NCBI RefSeq assembly: GCF_014109725.1
Contig: NZ_CP058554.1
Coordinates: forward strand, 1,302,001-1,366,000
Direction of reading: 5' to 3'
Source of the DNA: Comamonas piscis
GTDB lineage: Bacteria > Pseudomonadota > Gammaproteobacteria > Burkholderiales > Burkholderiaceae_C
DNA: 64,000 nt
Position numbers and translations under genes: made by a program. The notes beneath the pieces are model-generated. The model saw only the letters and a list, made by a program, of their open reading frames with translations, searched no databases and had not been told where the DNA came from. Positions 41,832 through 51,334 of the stretch are shown in pieces. Position 1 is the first letter of the stretch, and every line of letters starts with the position of its first letter.

Positions 41832-44146
41832 GCTACACCGTGGCGGTGCGCGCCTTGTGCGAGTTCACTGCCCGTGCGGGCGATCTGGATTTGCGCTTTA
41901 CGCCCGCGCCATCGGCGCTGGAAGGCATTGAAGGCCATGGCCTGGTGCGCGCACGCCGGGGCGCTGGCTATGAGGCGGAACTGCGCCTGGCAGGCAGCTA
42001 TGAAGACCTGCAAGTACGCGGCCGCGCCGATGGCTTTGACCCGGGCCTGGGTCAGCTCGAAGAAATCAAAACCTACCGGGGCCAGATCGACAGCGTGCGC
42101 GACAACCACCGCGCCTTGCACTGGGCGCAGGCCAAGGTCTACGGCCATCTGCTGTGCCTGGAGCGGGGCCTGCCCAGCCTGAAGGTGGCGCTGGTCTACT
42201 TCAACGTCGGCACGCAGCAAGAGACCGTGCTGGCCGAGCCCTACAGCGCCGCCGAGCTGCAGGCGTTTTTTGAGCAGCAATGCCGCTTGTTTTTGGACTG
42301 GGCACGCAGCGAGGCCGCGCACCGCAGCGCACGGGATGCGGCTCTGACTGCGCTGCGCTTTCCGTTTGCGCAGTTCCGCACGGGGCAGCGGGCGCTGTCG
42401 GTGGCGGTGTACCGCACCGCGCAGGCAGGCTTGCAGACGGGCGGCGGCAGCTGTTTGATGGCGCAGGCGCCCACCGGCATTGGCAAGACGGTGGCCACGA
42501 TCTTCCCCATGCTCAAGGCCAGTGCAGAGCAGGGGCTGGACAAGCTGTTTTTTCTGACGGCCAAGACCACCGGCCACCGCCTGGCCCTGCATGCACTGGG
42601 CCTGCTGCAGACGGCGCTGCAGGGCCAGACGGGCGCAGTGCCGTTGCGCGTGGTGGATCTGCAGGCGCGCGACAAAAGCTGCGAGCACCCGGACAAGGCT
42701 TGCCATGGCGAATCCTGCCCGCTGGCCCAGGGCTTTTACGACCGCTTGCCAGCGGCCCGCGCCCAGGCCCTGGCGCAGGAGCCCATGCTGACGCCCGACA
42801 AGGTGCGCAGCCTGGCGTTGCAGCACCAGGTCTGCCCTTATTACTTGACGCAGGAGCTGGCGCGTTGGAGCGATGTGGTCGTTGGCGATTACCACTACTT
42901 TTACGACAGCGCCGCGATGCTGTATGCGCTGACCCAGGCCCACCAGTGGAAGGTAGGGGTGCTGGTAGACGAGGCCCACAACCTGCTCGAACGCGCCCGC
43001 CGCATGTACACGGCCGAGCTGCCGCAGCACACCCTGGCAGCGGCGCGCAAGGCGGCGACCGGCCCGGTCAAGAAATCGCTGGATGTCTTGAACCGCCAAT
43101 GGACTGCCCTGAACAAGGCCCAGCAAGAGGGCGGGCAGGACTACCAGGTCTACCCCGAGCTGCCGCCCGGCCTGCTGGGCGCCGTGCAGCGCGCCGTGGC
43201 CGCCATTGCCCAGGCCCAGGGCGACAGCCCCATGCTGCCCGGTGATGCGGTGCTGGGCTTTTACCTGGAGGCGCTGTCCTGGCTGAACCTGGCCGAGCAG
43301 CTAGGGCCGCATGCGCTGTTTGATACCAGTTTGTGGAGCAGCGCGGCGTCCGGCCGCCGGGGGCCCATGTCTACGCTCTGCATCCGCAATGTGGTGCCCG
43401 CGCCGCACCTGGCCGCGCGCCATACCGCCGCCTGCGCTACCGTGCTGTTCTCCGGCACCCTGGGGCCGCAAGCCTTCTACCAGGATCTGCTCGGCCTGCC
43501 GCCCGCCACGCAGTGGGTAGAGGTGGCATCACCCTTCCAGGCCGCGCAGCTGCAGGTGCAGATTGCGGGGCACATCTCCACCCGTTACCAGGACCGGGCG
43601 CAGTCGCTGGTGCCGATTGCCGAGCTGGTGGCAGCGCAGTTTGCCCGCCAGCCGGGCAACTACCTCTGCTTTTTTAGCAGCTTTGATTATTTGCAGCGCG
43701 CCGCCGAATGCATGCAGCGCCTGCACCCGCAGCTGCCGCTGTTCTGCCAGACCTCCGCCATGGATGACGCCGGGCGCGCCGCCTTTTTGGCGCGCTTTGA
43801 TGAGGCGGGGCAGGGCATTGGCCTGGCCGTGTTGGGCGGTGCCTTTTCTGAGGGGGTGGATTTGCCGGGCAACCGGCTGATTGGCGCCTTTATTGCCACC
43901 CTGGGCCTGCCGCAGATCAACCCCATCAACACGCATATGCAGCAGGCCATGGCGCAGCGCTTTGGCGCCGCCAAGGCCTATGACTACACCTACCTCTACC
44001 CGGGGCTGCGCAAGGTGGTGCAGGCTGCCGGGCGGGTGATCCGCAGTGAGGACGACCGGGGCGTGGTGGTGCTGATCGATGACCGCTTTCACCGCGCCCA
44101 GGTGCGTGCGCTGCTGCCAAGCTGGTGGGAGCCGCAAAAACTGTAG
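41828..44146 (+). CDS. DinG/XPD-like ATP-dependent DNA helicase
   Basis: A 772-residue superfamily 2 helicase of the XPD/DinG/FANCJ group. An N-terminal PD-(D/E)XK-like domain (GRADGFDPGLGQLEEIKTYRG) is followed by Walker A APTGIGKT (about 214) and four Cys of an FeS cluster between about 284 and 336 (in SCEHP, ACHG, SCPL and VCPY). DEAH is in LVDEAHNLLERARR (about 379), and the late motifs are GGAFSEGVDLPG and QAAGRVIRSEDDRG. Together with the FAN1-like nuclease it should process blocked or crosslinked DNA. ATG 41828 overlaps the nuclease stop. Confidence 0.9.
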   Translation: MSYTVAVRALCEFTARAGDLDLRFTPAPSALEGIEGHGLVRARRGAGYEAELRLAGSYEDLQVRGRADGFDPGLGQLEEIKTYRGQIDSVRDNHRALHWAQAKVYGHLLCLERGLPSLKVALVYFNVGTQQETVLAEPYSAAELQAFFEQQCRLFLDWARSEAAHRSARDAALTALRFPFAQFRTGQRALSVAVYRTAQAGLQTGGGSCLMAQAPTGIGKTVATIFPMLKASAEQGLDKLFFLTAKTTGHRLALHALGLLQTALQGQTGAVPLRVVDLQARDKSCEHPDKACHGESCPLAQGFYDRLPAARAQALAQEPMLTPDKVRSLALQHQVCPYYLTQELARWSDVVVGDYHYFYDSAAMLYALTQAHQWKVGVLVDEAHNLLERARRMYTAELPQHTLAAARKAATGPVKKSLDVLNRQWTALNKAQQEGGQDYQVYPELPPGLLGAVQRAVAAIAQAQGDSPMLPGDAVLGFYLEALSWLNLAEQLGPHALFDTSLWSSAASGRRGPMSTLCIRNVVPAPHLAARHTAACATVLFSGTLGPQAFYQDLLGLPPATQWVEVASPFQAAQLQVQIAGHISTRYQDRAQSLVPIAELVAAQFARQPGNYLCFFSSFDYLQRAAECMQRLHPQLPLFCQTSAMDDAGRAAFLARFDEAGQGIGLAVLGGAFSEGVDLPGNRLIGAFIATLGLPQINPINTHMQQAMAQRFGAAKAYDYTYLYPGLRKVVQAAGRVIRSEDDRGVVVLIDDRFHRAQVRALLPSWWEPQKL

Positions 44147-44230
44147 CGCAGCGTTTGTCTCAGAGGGTGTTAGGGGTTTCTGTACCAAATTTCCCATCAC
44201 TTGAGGCGCTGTAAGAAAATACGGGCCTCT

Positions 44231-46384
44231 ATGCCGATCCAAGTCTTTTCTTTCTCGCCCCTGAGCCCTGTGGCCGGGGCCGCTGCGCTGCTGTGCGCCC
44301 TGTCCGCCGCTGCGCAAACTGCACCAGCAACACCTTCCACCCCTGACGCCACGCAGGCACCCGCTGCCGAGGCCACCTTGCCTACCGTGTCGGTGCGCTC
44401 GGCAGTCGGCACGGCCGATCTGCTGCGCCTGCCGGCCTCGGCCAATGTGGTGGAAGGCCGCGAGCTGCAGGATCGGCAGATGCAGGTCAACCTGTCCGAA
44501 GCGCTGGGCAGCGTGCCCGGCCTGACCCTGAACAACCGCAACAACTACGCCCAGGATCTGCAGCTGAGTGTGCGTGGCTATGGCGCGCGCTCCACCTTTG
44601 GTGTGCGTGGCCTGCGCCTGTATGTCGACGGCATACCGGCGACCATGCCCGATGGCCAGGGCCAGACCTCGAATGTCGATATCTCCAGCCTGGAGCGGGT
44701 GGAGGTGCTGCGCGGCCCGTATTCGGCGCTGTACGGCAATGCCTCGGGGGGCGTGCTGAGCTTTTACACCGAAGACCCGCAAGGCCCCCTGAAGCTGGAA
44801 ACCGGCGTGAGCGTGGGCAGCGATGGACAGCAGCGCTACAGCCTGAAGGCCAGCGGCCAGACGGAGGGAGGCATGGGCTATGTGCTGAGCACCAGCCGCT
44901 TTATGACCGATGGCTACCGCGAGCACAGCGCGGCAGACCGCAACCTGCTCAATGCCAAGCTGGTGATTCCGCTGGCGCATGACGACAAGCTGACCCTGGT
45001 GGCCAACCACACCCGGGGCGATGCGCAAGACCCGCAGGGCCTGACGATGGCGCAGTGGCAGGCCGATCCGCGCCAGGCCAGCAGCGTGGCCGACCAGTAC
45101 AACACGCGCAAATCGCTGGAGCAGCAGCAGCTGGGCGCCACCTATGACTTGCGCATCAATGCCCAGCAAAGCCTGAGCCTGTCGGCCTACTACGGCCACC
45201 GCAGCATGCTGCAGTACCAGTCCATCCCCAAAGCGCCCCAGCTGGCGCCGGGCCATGCCGGCGGCGTGATCGACATGGCGCGCGACTACGCCGGCGCCCG
45301 CCTGGTCTGGGTGGGCGAGTTCGACAGCATCGTGCCGCTGCAGCTGAGCGCGGGGCTGGATCTGCAGCAGATGACGGAAAACCGCCAGGGCTACGAGAAC
45401 TTTGTCGGCGACACCTTGGGCGTGCGCGGCCAGCTGCGCCGGGATGAGAAAAACAAGGTCAGCAGCACCGACCCGTTTGTGCAGGCACGTTGGCAGCTGG
45501 CGCCCCGCTGGAGCCTGGATACCGGCCTGCGCTACAGCCGGGTGCGCTTCAGCTCGGACGACTACTACATCACCCCCGGCAATGGTGACGACAGCGGCAG
45601 CAGCCGCCACAGCAAGCTGCTGCCTGTCGCCTCGCTCTCTTACCAGCTCAGCCCGCAGCAAACCATCTATGCCAGCGTGGGGCGCGGCTTTGAGACGCCG
45701 AGCATCACCGAGATGTCCTACCGCAACAGCGGCTCGGGCCTGAACACCGATCTGCGGCCCACCAGCAGCACGCAGTGGGAGCTGGGTTACCGCCAGCAGC
45801 TGCGTGGCGATGCGCTGCGTGGCCTCTGGAGCGCGGCGCTGTTCCAGTCGCACAGCAGTGACGAGATAGTGACCGACCAAAGCGCTGGCGGCCGCACCAC
45901 CTACCGCAATGCCGGCAAGACCCGGCGCCAGGGCCTGGAGCTGTCGGCCCAGCTGGACCTCATGCGCGACTGGCAGCTGCGCGCCGCCTACACCTGGCTG
46001 GATGCGCGCTTCCGCGAGGATTCGGGCAGCGGCATGGCCGGCCAGCGCCTGCCCGGCCTGGCCCGCCACAACGCCTACCTGGGTGCGGACTGGCACTTTG
46101 CGCCGGCTTGGACCGTCGGCATGGGTGTGCAGGCCAGCTCCAATGTGCAGGCCAACGATGCCAACACCCAGGCCGCCCCGGGCTATGCCACCACAGCCCT
46201 CAGCCTGGGCTACCGCGCACAGATCGCCCCGCGCTGGACCTTGGCCGCCTTTGCGCGGGTCAACAATGTGTTCGACAAGAACTACATCGGCTCGGTCATC
46301 GTCAATGACGGCAACCAGCGTTATTTTGAAAGCGCAATGGGGCGCAACTGGGCCAGTGGCGTCAACGTGACGTACCAGTTCTAA
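44231..46384 (+). CDS. pqqU: TonB-dependent receptor of the YncD/PqqU type
   Basis: A 717-residue outer-membrane receptor. Signal peptide ends near LSAAAQT; TonB box near LPTVSVRSA; plug with INLSEALG-like VNLSEALGSVPG, NNRNNYAQDLQLSVRGYGARSTFGVRG and LYVDGIPATMPDGQGQTS. Characteristic later blocks are LQYQSIPKAPQLAPGHAGG, YYITPGNGDDSGSS and NAGKTRRQGLEL, ending NVTYQF. These blocks match E. coli YncD (PqqU), the receptor for the cofactor pyrroloquinoline quinone, in order and spacing. The PQQ role here is inferred from that match. ATG 44231 has the signal peptide directly after it; an ATG at 44201 is less likely. Monocistronic. Confidence 0.88.
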   Translation: MPIQVFSFSPLSPVAGAAALLCALSAAAQTAPATPSTPDATQAPAAEATLPTVSVRSAVGTADLLRLPASANVVEGRELQDRQMQVNLSEALGSVPGLTLNNRNNYAQDLQLSVRGYGARSTFGVRGLRLYVDGIPATMPDGQGQTSNVDISSLERVEVLRGPYSALYGNASGGVLSFYTEDPQGPLKLETGVSVGSDGQQRYSLKASGQTEGGMGYVLSTSRFMTDGYREHSAADRNLLNAKLVIPLAHDDKLTLVANHTRGDAQDPQGLTMAQWQADPRQASSVADQYNTRKSLEQQQLGATYDLRINAQQSLSLSAYYGHRSMLQYQSIPKAPQLAPGHAGGVIDMARDYAGARLVWVGEFDSIVPLQLSAGLDLQQMTENRQGYENFVGDTLGVRGQLRRDEKNKVSSTDPFVQARWQLAPRWSLDTGLRYSRVRFSSDDYYITPGNGDDSGSSRHSKLLPVASLSYQLSPQQTIYASVGRGFETPSITEMSYRNSGSGLNTDLRPTSSTQWELGYRQQLRGDALRGLWSAALFQSHSSDEIVTDQSAGGRTTYRNAGKTRRQGLELSAQLDLMRDWQLRAAYTWLDARFREDSGSGMAGQRLPGLARHNAYLGADWHFAPAWTVGMGVQASSNVQANDANTQAAPGYATTALSLGYRAQIAPRWTLAAFARVNNVFDKNYIGSVIVNDGNQRYFESAMGRNWASGVNVTYQF

Positions 46385-46621
46385 GCACTCACCTCCGCCC
46401 CGCCAGCGCTCCAGGCTTGCTGTGGCTTGCTGGTGCATGGCGCGGGGACATAGGGGCAGCCGGTAAAATCCCCGGTTTTGCGGGCTGGCCGCCAGCTCTA
46501 GCAGCTGTCCCCAGCGCTTGCCGCAAACCCCATTTTTTGAAACCACCCGCCTGCGCTCTGCAGCTGCCCCGGCCCTGGCCCCGCAGCCCCCGCGCCCTGG
46601 CGGCTGTCTGTTGGTGCCTCC

Positions 46622-47296
46622 ATGAACAACACCCCCCCTTCCTTTCTGAGCCGTATCGCCATTGCGATCGGCAGCTTTTTTGCGATCCTCGGCAATGGCC
46701 GCCTGGCCGCTGATGTGCAGCGCGTGCGTGGCGGCGAAAGCCTCGCAGCCGATGTGCCACCGAAGGAAGTGCGCGTCGAAGTACCGGTCGAAAAGATCGT
46801 CGAAGTCCGCATCGAGGTGCCGGTCGAGAAAATCGTTGAGAAGACGGTAGAAAAGCGGGTTGAAGTACCGGTGGAAAAGCTGGTCGAAAAGGTCGTTGAA
46901 AAGACCGTGCAACTGCCCACCGAGACCGCTGCGCTGCAGCTGCTGGGCCTGCTCCAGCGCGAGGCCCGCTTTGTCGACTTTATCCAGGAAGACGTAGCGC
47001 CCTACACCGATGCCGAGATTGGCGCCGCCTCCCGTGTGGTGCATGAAGGCTGCCGCAAGGTGCTGCGCGAGCACTTTGCGTTGACCCCCGTGCGTGCCGA
47101 GGCCGAAGGCAGCCGCATAACCTTGCAGGCCGGCTTTGATGCCGCTGCCGTGCGCCTGACCGGCAATGTCGTGGGCGAGGCCCCGTTCACCGGCACCCTG
47201 GGCCACCGGGGTTGGCAGGTGACGGAGGTCAAGCTGCCCCAGCTGACCAACACGGCGGCAGCCAAAGTGCTGGCCCAGGCCGAGGTGGAGCTGTAA
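46622..47296 (+). CDS. DUF2760 protein with PVEK coiled repeats
   Basis: A 224-residue protein. N-terminal helix (FLSRIAIAIGSFFAIL) that may be membrane-associated, then a repetitive stretch at 50-96 (VEVPVEKIVE, IEVPVEKIVE, VEVPVEKLVE and KTVEK units), then the DUF2760 domain (LQLLGLLQREARFVDFIQEDVAPYTDAEIGAASRVVHEGCRKVLREHF and later GWQVTEVKLPQL). It stands four bases before the Hsp70 gene. DUF2760-Hsp70 pairs are recurrent in Burkholderiales; the function is unknown but a substrate adaptor or a membrane tether for the Hsp70 is a reasonable guess. Confidence 0.85.
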   Translation: MNNTPPSFLSRIAIAIGSFFAILGNGRLAADVQRVRGGESLAADVPPKEVRVEVPVEKIVEVRIEVPVEKIVEKTVEKRVEVPVEKLVEKVVEKTVQLPTETAALQLLGLLQREARFVDFIQEDVAPYTDAEIGAASRVVHEGCRKVLREHFALTPVRAEAEGSRITLQAGFDAAAVRLTGNVVGEAPFTGTLGHRGWQVTEVKLPQLTNTAAAKVLAQAEVEL

Positions 47297-47299
47297 ACC

Positions 47300-49156
47300 A
47301 TGCAAGCACCCGCACAATTCAGCATCGGTATCGACCTGGGGACCACGCACTGCGCGCTGTCCTATGTCGACAAAAGCGCCAGCGATGGCGAGAACCTGGT
47401 CCAGCATGTGCTGGCCATCCCCCAGCTCACGGCGCCTGCCAGCATCGAGGCACGCCCGCTGCTGCCGTCCTTTTTGTACCTGCCCCATGAGAGTGAGCTG
47501 AGCGCTGCCGACATCGCCCTGCCTTGGGGCGCCCAGCAGGATTTTGTCGTCGGCGAGTTTGCCCGCTCGCGCGGTGCGGCCACGCCGATCCGCCTGGTCT
47601 CCAGCGCCAAGAGCTGGCTGTGCCACCCGGGGGTGGACCGCCGCAGCCCCCTGCTGCCGGCCGATGCCCCAGCCGAGGTGCACCGCATCTCGCCCCTCAC
47701 CGCCTCGATCCGCTACCTGTCGCACCTGCGCTGGGCCTGGGAGCAGGCCCACCCCGAGGCACCGTTTGATGCGCAGGACATCACGGTCACCATCCCCGCA
47801 TCCTTTGACCCGGCCGCGCGCGAGCTGACGGCCGAGGCCTGCAAGGCGGCCGGTTTTCAAAAGCTGAGCCTGCTGGAAGAGCCGCAAGCCGCGCTCTACA
47901 GCTGGATCCAGGCCAGCGGTGGCGACTGGCGCAAGCAGGTGCAGCACGGCGATGTGATCCTTGTCGTGGACGTGGGCGGTGGCACCACTGATCTGTCGCT
48001 GATTGCGGTGCTGGAGCGCGATGGCAATCTGGCCTTGGAGCGCGTGGCCGTGGGTGAGCACATCCTGCTGGGCGGCGACAACATGGACCTGGCCCTGGCC
48101 TATGCCGTGGCGCGCAAGCTGGCGCAAGAGGGCAAGCAGCTCGACGCCTGGCAAACCCGCGCGCTGGCCCATGGCTGCCGCGCCGCCAAGGAGCAGCTGC
48201 TGTCCGATGAGGCGCTGCAATCCGTACCTGTGGTGGTGCCCAGCCGGGGCAGCAAGCTGATCGGCGGCAGCATCCGCACGGAGGTGACCCGCAGCGAAGT
48301 GCTGGCCACTCTGGTTGAAGGCTTCTTCCCGCAAGTCGCTGTGAGCGACAAGCCCATCAGCCGCGCGCGTGGCGCGCTGACCCAGCTGGGTCTGCCCTAT
48401 GCGCAAGATGCCGCCGTCACCCGCCACCTGGCCGCCTTCCTGTCGCGCCAGGCCGGTGTTGCCGAGCAGATCGACGGCCTGCAGGGCACCCAGCCTGAAG
48501 GCGCGAGCTTTCTGCACCCGACTGCGATCCTGTTCAATGGCGGCGTGCTCAAGGCACCGCAGATCGAGCAGCGCATCACCGATGTGCTGAATAGCTGGCT
48601 GGCCGCCGAAGGCGCCGCCCCCGCGCGCCTGCTGGACGGTGCCAATCTGGACCTGGCTGTGGCCCGTGGCGCTGCCTACTACGGCCATGTGCGCGAAGGC
48701 CGGGGTGTCCGCATCCGTGGCGGCACCGCGCAGTCCTACTATGTCGGCGTCGAGTCCAACATGCCTGCCATCCCCGGTATGGAGCCCCCCATGTCTGCGC
48801 TGTGCCTGGCACCGTTTGGCATGGAAGAGGGCAGCGAGGCAGCCCTCGATACGCAGGAGTTCGGCCTGGTTGTTGGCGAGCCGGTGCGCATGCGCTTCTT
48901 CGGCTCCAGCGTACGCCGCAGCGATACCGTCGGCACCATCCTCGACTTCTGGGGCCCCGAGGAGCTGCTGGAGCTGCAGGAGATTGAGCTGAACCTACCC
49001 GCCGAAGGCCGCGCCAATGGCGAGGTCGTCCCCGTCACCCTGCATGCCCGCGTGACCGATATCGGCACCCTGGAGCTCAATGCCGTGCCCGTGGGCGGCA
49101 GCGAGCGCTGGAAGGTGGAGTTGGATGTGCGGGCGCAGACCGCGGCTGAGCAGTAA
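47300..49156 (+). CDS. Hsp70-family chaperone (DnaK-like, YegD/HscC-related)
   Basis: A 618-residue Hsp70. Phosphate 1 motif SIGIDLGTTHCALSY, connect 1 and phosphate 2 region DVGGGTTDLSLI (about 220), adenosine motif near FNGGVLKAPQIEQRI, and a substrate-binding half with LNLPAEGRANGEV. It lacks the EEVD-like end of DnaK and is of the specialised Hsp70 type found next to DUF2760 genes. Cytoplasmic. No DnaJ or GrpE partner is beside it, so it must use a shared one or the DUF2760 partner. A terminator follows. Confidence 0.9.
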   Translation: MQAPAQFSIGIDLGTTHCALSYVDKSASDGENLVQHVLAIPQLTAPASIEARPLLPSFLYLPHESELSAADIALPWGAQQDFVVGEFARSRGAATPIRLVSSAKSWLCHPGVDRRSPLLPADAPAEVHRISPLTASIRYLSHLRWAWEQAHPEAPFDAQDITVTIPASFDPAARELTAEACKAAGFQKLSLLEEPQAALYSWIQASGGDWRKQVQHGDVILVVDVGGGTTDLSLIAVLERDGNLALERVAVGEHILLGGDNMDLALAYAVARKLAQEGKQLDAWQTRALAHGCRAAKEQLLSDEALQSVPVVVPSRGSKLIGGSIRTEVTRSEVLATLVEGFFPQVAVSDKPISRARGALTQLGLPYAQDAAVTRHLAAFLSRQAGVAEQIDGLQGTQPEGASFLHPTAILFNGGVLKAPQIEQRITDVLNSWLAAEGAAPARLLDGANLDLAVARGAAYYGHVREGRGVRIRGGTAQSYYVGVESNMPAIPGMEPPMSALCLAPFGMEEGSEAALDTQEFGLVVGEPVRMRFFGSSVRRSDTVGTILDFWGPEELLELQEIELNLPAEGRANGEVVPVTLHARVTDIGTLELNAVPVGGSERWKVELDVRAQTAAEQ

Positions 49157-49187
49157 GCAGCGCTCTTCTGTTTAAAGCAGCACCCAT

Positions 49188-49216
49188 AAAAAATGCCACC
49201 GCGAGGTGGCATTTTT
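49188..49216. terminator. Bidirectional terminator
   Basis: ATGCCACC (49193-49200) and GGTGGCAT (49205-49212) form a perfect stem, GCGA loop, with an A run before and a T run after. It serves the Hsp70 gene on the plus strand and the large minus-strand gene that ends at 49244. Confidence 0.85.
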
Positions 49217-49243
49217 GCGTTAAGGCACCGCAGTGCGGCGTGA

Positions 49244-51334
49244 TCAGACTGTGCGTCGGCGCATGCGGCGCATACCCATCAGCGCCATGCCCAGCGACAG
49301 CGCGCTGACGGCCCAGGTGCCCAGGCTTGGCACTTTCTTCAGCGTTCCGGCATCGGTGGGGGTGGCATTAGCGACCAATGTATTGGTAATGGTCGCGCTG
49401 TTGGCACCAGCAGCAATGGCCGCAGGCTGCGCATAGCTTGGCTCAGCCCAGCGGTAGCCCGTAGGAGCGGCGGGCAGCGCACCTTCGGCCACCGTGCAGG
49501 CGCTGCCTTGCTGGATGGTGATGGGTGCTGCGCTTCCCTGGTTGGCGGCTACCACCAGGTTGCCGCTGAAGGAGGCAGCCGGGCCGGTGCAGGTGACGGT
49601 GAAAGGAATCTCGCCGGCAAAGGGAGCTGCGCCTGCGGGGGCGGTCACCACCTTGTTCACGGTCAGCTGTGCAGCGGCGACAGAGCGCAGGTACCAGTTG
49701 CCATCGTCTGCGTCACGCACCAGTTCGTAGCGGACGCCACCGGCATCCAGAAAACCGCCTGGCAGCGCAAAGACACTGTCTGCCGAGCTGGCTGCGCCGC
49801 CCGTCACACGCACTACCAGAATGCCTTTGCCGGTGGTGAAGGCCGGCGCGCTGGCGGCATCGGGCAGCACGGAGAGCAGCGTAGGTGCACCGCCAGCGGC
49901 TGTGGACGTCACCTGCAGCACATCGCTGACGGAGGTGGAGGCATCGTTGAGCACGGTGTTGAGCACCAGGGTGCCACCATTGGCGGTGTAGACCCCTGTT
50001 AAAGCCAGGGTGTTGTTGGGGCTGGCATCGCTGCGTGCCAGCGATACGATGCCGCCGGCATTGCTTAGGTCACCCGTGGCGGCCAAGCTGGGCAGCAAAG
50101 AGGCATCCAGCACCGCATCGCTTTGCAGATTGAGCACCGTGAAGGCCGACGTTGCGGTCGCTTCCCACAAGGCAGCACTGTTCAGGTTCAGCGTCAGCTG
50201 ACCGCCGCCTGCCAGCAGGCTGGCGCCTTTGTAGTGGCCGCCGTTGCCGGTATAGGTGGCAACACTGCTGGCATTGGCGTTCCAGACCACCGGCGCCGCC
50301 GTGGCGGTCACTGCCTCCAGGCTGGTGCTGCCCGTTGCGCCCACGTAGTTGAAGGAGCTGCCTTGTGCATTGATGCTAAGGCCCGAGCCAGCACTGAAGC
50401 TGCCATTGCCCCGCAGCTGCAGGCCAATGCCTCCCGCCCCCGATGCCGTGATGGTATTGCTGGCCAATGGCCACTGGGCAATGCCGCCGGCACGGATATC
50501 CACCGCTGCTGCACCTGCACCCGCTACCGTCACCGTGGTGGCACCATTCAGATTGACCTGGGAATTCGTTACCACCACCCCTGGCGTGAGGCCTGAGGCT
50601 ACTGCTGCATTGACCGTCGTGGTACCCGTCACCGTGGTGGTGCCGCCCTGGCTCCACAGCGGTGCGTAGCTGAAGCCGGCGTAGTAGGTGGATTGGAAAC
50701 TCAGCAGCAGATTGCTGCCCACGGTGACCGTTCCCGCACCGACGTACAGACCCGAGCGGGTGCCGCCCTGGCTGGTGATGCTGAGGCTCTGCTGGTAGTT
50801 GGCCGTACCCGCGTTGTTACGTACCCCATCGCGGGTGCCGAAGCTGCTCGATGGTGCGCCGGTGTTGGACAGCACGGTGACATTGCGCTGGAAGCTGACG
50901 ACAGCGGTGCTGGCTTGTTCAATACCAGCGGCATTGTTACGGCCGCTGGTCTTGTTGACGGTGACATCGCTCAAAAAATTGGCGACACCAGCACCGGATA
51001 CCAGAATGCCGCGACTGTTGTTGCCGTTGGTGTCCGTGATCGTCAGCACGCCATCGACGGTGGTGTTGCCGTTGACCTGCACCAAGCCTGTTGCAGAAAA
51101 TCCGTCCACGGTCACGGCGATCGGGTTCGCCGTGTATTCACAGGTGGAGCCTCCGTCCTGAATGGGCGAGGTATAGGACGAGGCAGCCAGGTTGGCAGGG
51201 CATGCAGCCAAAGCCAACTGAGGCGCTGCAAACAGCCCCGCAAGCAAGCTGCCATGGAGGGCGGTTTTGCCCCATGGAGATGCGGCACGGAGGAGATTCA
51301 GATGCGAAGTCGCGGATTCGGAAGCGAGGTGCAT
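49244..51334 (-). CDS. Large secreted passenger-like protein with IPTL-CTERM-type tail
   Basis: A 696-residue protein. Signal peptide ends near LALAAC, then a long low-complexity beta-helix-like region rich in Thr, Ser, Gly, Asn and Val (about 60-460), typical of autotransporter passengers. A pertactin-like module ends ALPGGFLDAGGVRYELVRDADDGNWYLRSV. A DUF5979-like beta domain follows (about 560-640, starting LTVNKVVTAPAG). The end is VPSLGTWAVSALSLGMALMGMRRMRRRT: a short motif, a transmembrane helix and a basic tail, the layout of IPTL-CTERM sorting signals. There is no barrel domain. It may be held or released at the surface by the sorting system rather than by a barrel. Confidence 0.85.
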   Translation of the reverse strand: MHLASESATSHLNLLRAASPWGKTALHGSLLAGLFAAPQLALAACPANLAASSYTSPIQDGGSTCEYTANPIAVTVDGFSATGLVQVNGNTTVDGVLTITDTNGNNSRGILVSGAGVANFLSDVTVNKTSGRNNAAGIEQASTAVVSFQRNVTVLSNTGAPSSSFGTRDGVRNNAGTANYQQSLSITSQGGTRSGLYVGAGTVTVGSNLLLSFQSTYYAGFSYAPLWSQGGTTTVTGTTTVNAAVASGLTPGVVVTNSQVNLNGATTVTVAGAGAAAVDIRAGGIAQWPLASNTITASGAGGIGLQLRGNGSFSAGSGLSINAQGSSFNYVGATGSTSLEAVTATAAPVVWNANASSVATYTGNGGHYKGASLLAGGGQLTLNLNSAALWEATATSAFTVLNLQSDAVLDASLLPSLAATGDLSNAGGIVSLARSDASPNNTLALTGVYTANGGTLVLNTVLNDASTSVSDVLQVTSTAAGGAPTLLSVLPDAASAPAFTTGKGILVVRVTGGAASSADSVFALPGGFLDAGGVRYELVRDADDGNWYLRSVAAAQLTVNKVVTAPAGAAPFAGEIPFTVTCTGPAASFSGNLVVAANQGSAAPITIQQGSACTVAEGALPAAPTGYRWAEPSYAQPAAIAAGANSATITNTLVANATPTDAGTLKKVPSLGTWAVSALSLGMALMGMRRMRRRTV

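Noticed and set aside
43529..48688. Very long minus-strand open frame (1719 codons)
   Set aside because: Lies opposite the helicase, PqqU-type receptor, DUF2760 and Hsp70 genes, all with clear domains. High G+C makes antisense stops rare; the frame has no domain pattern.
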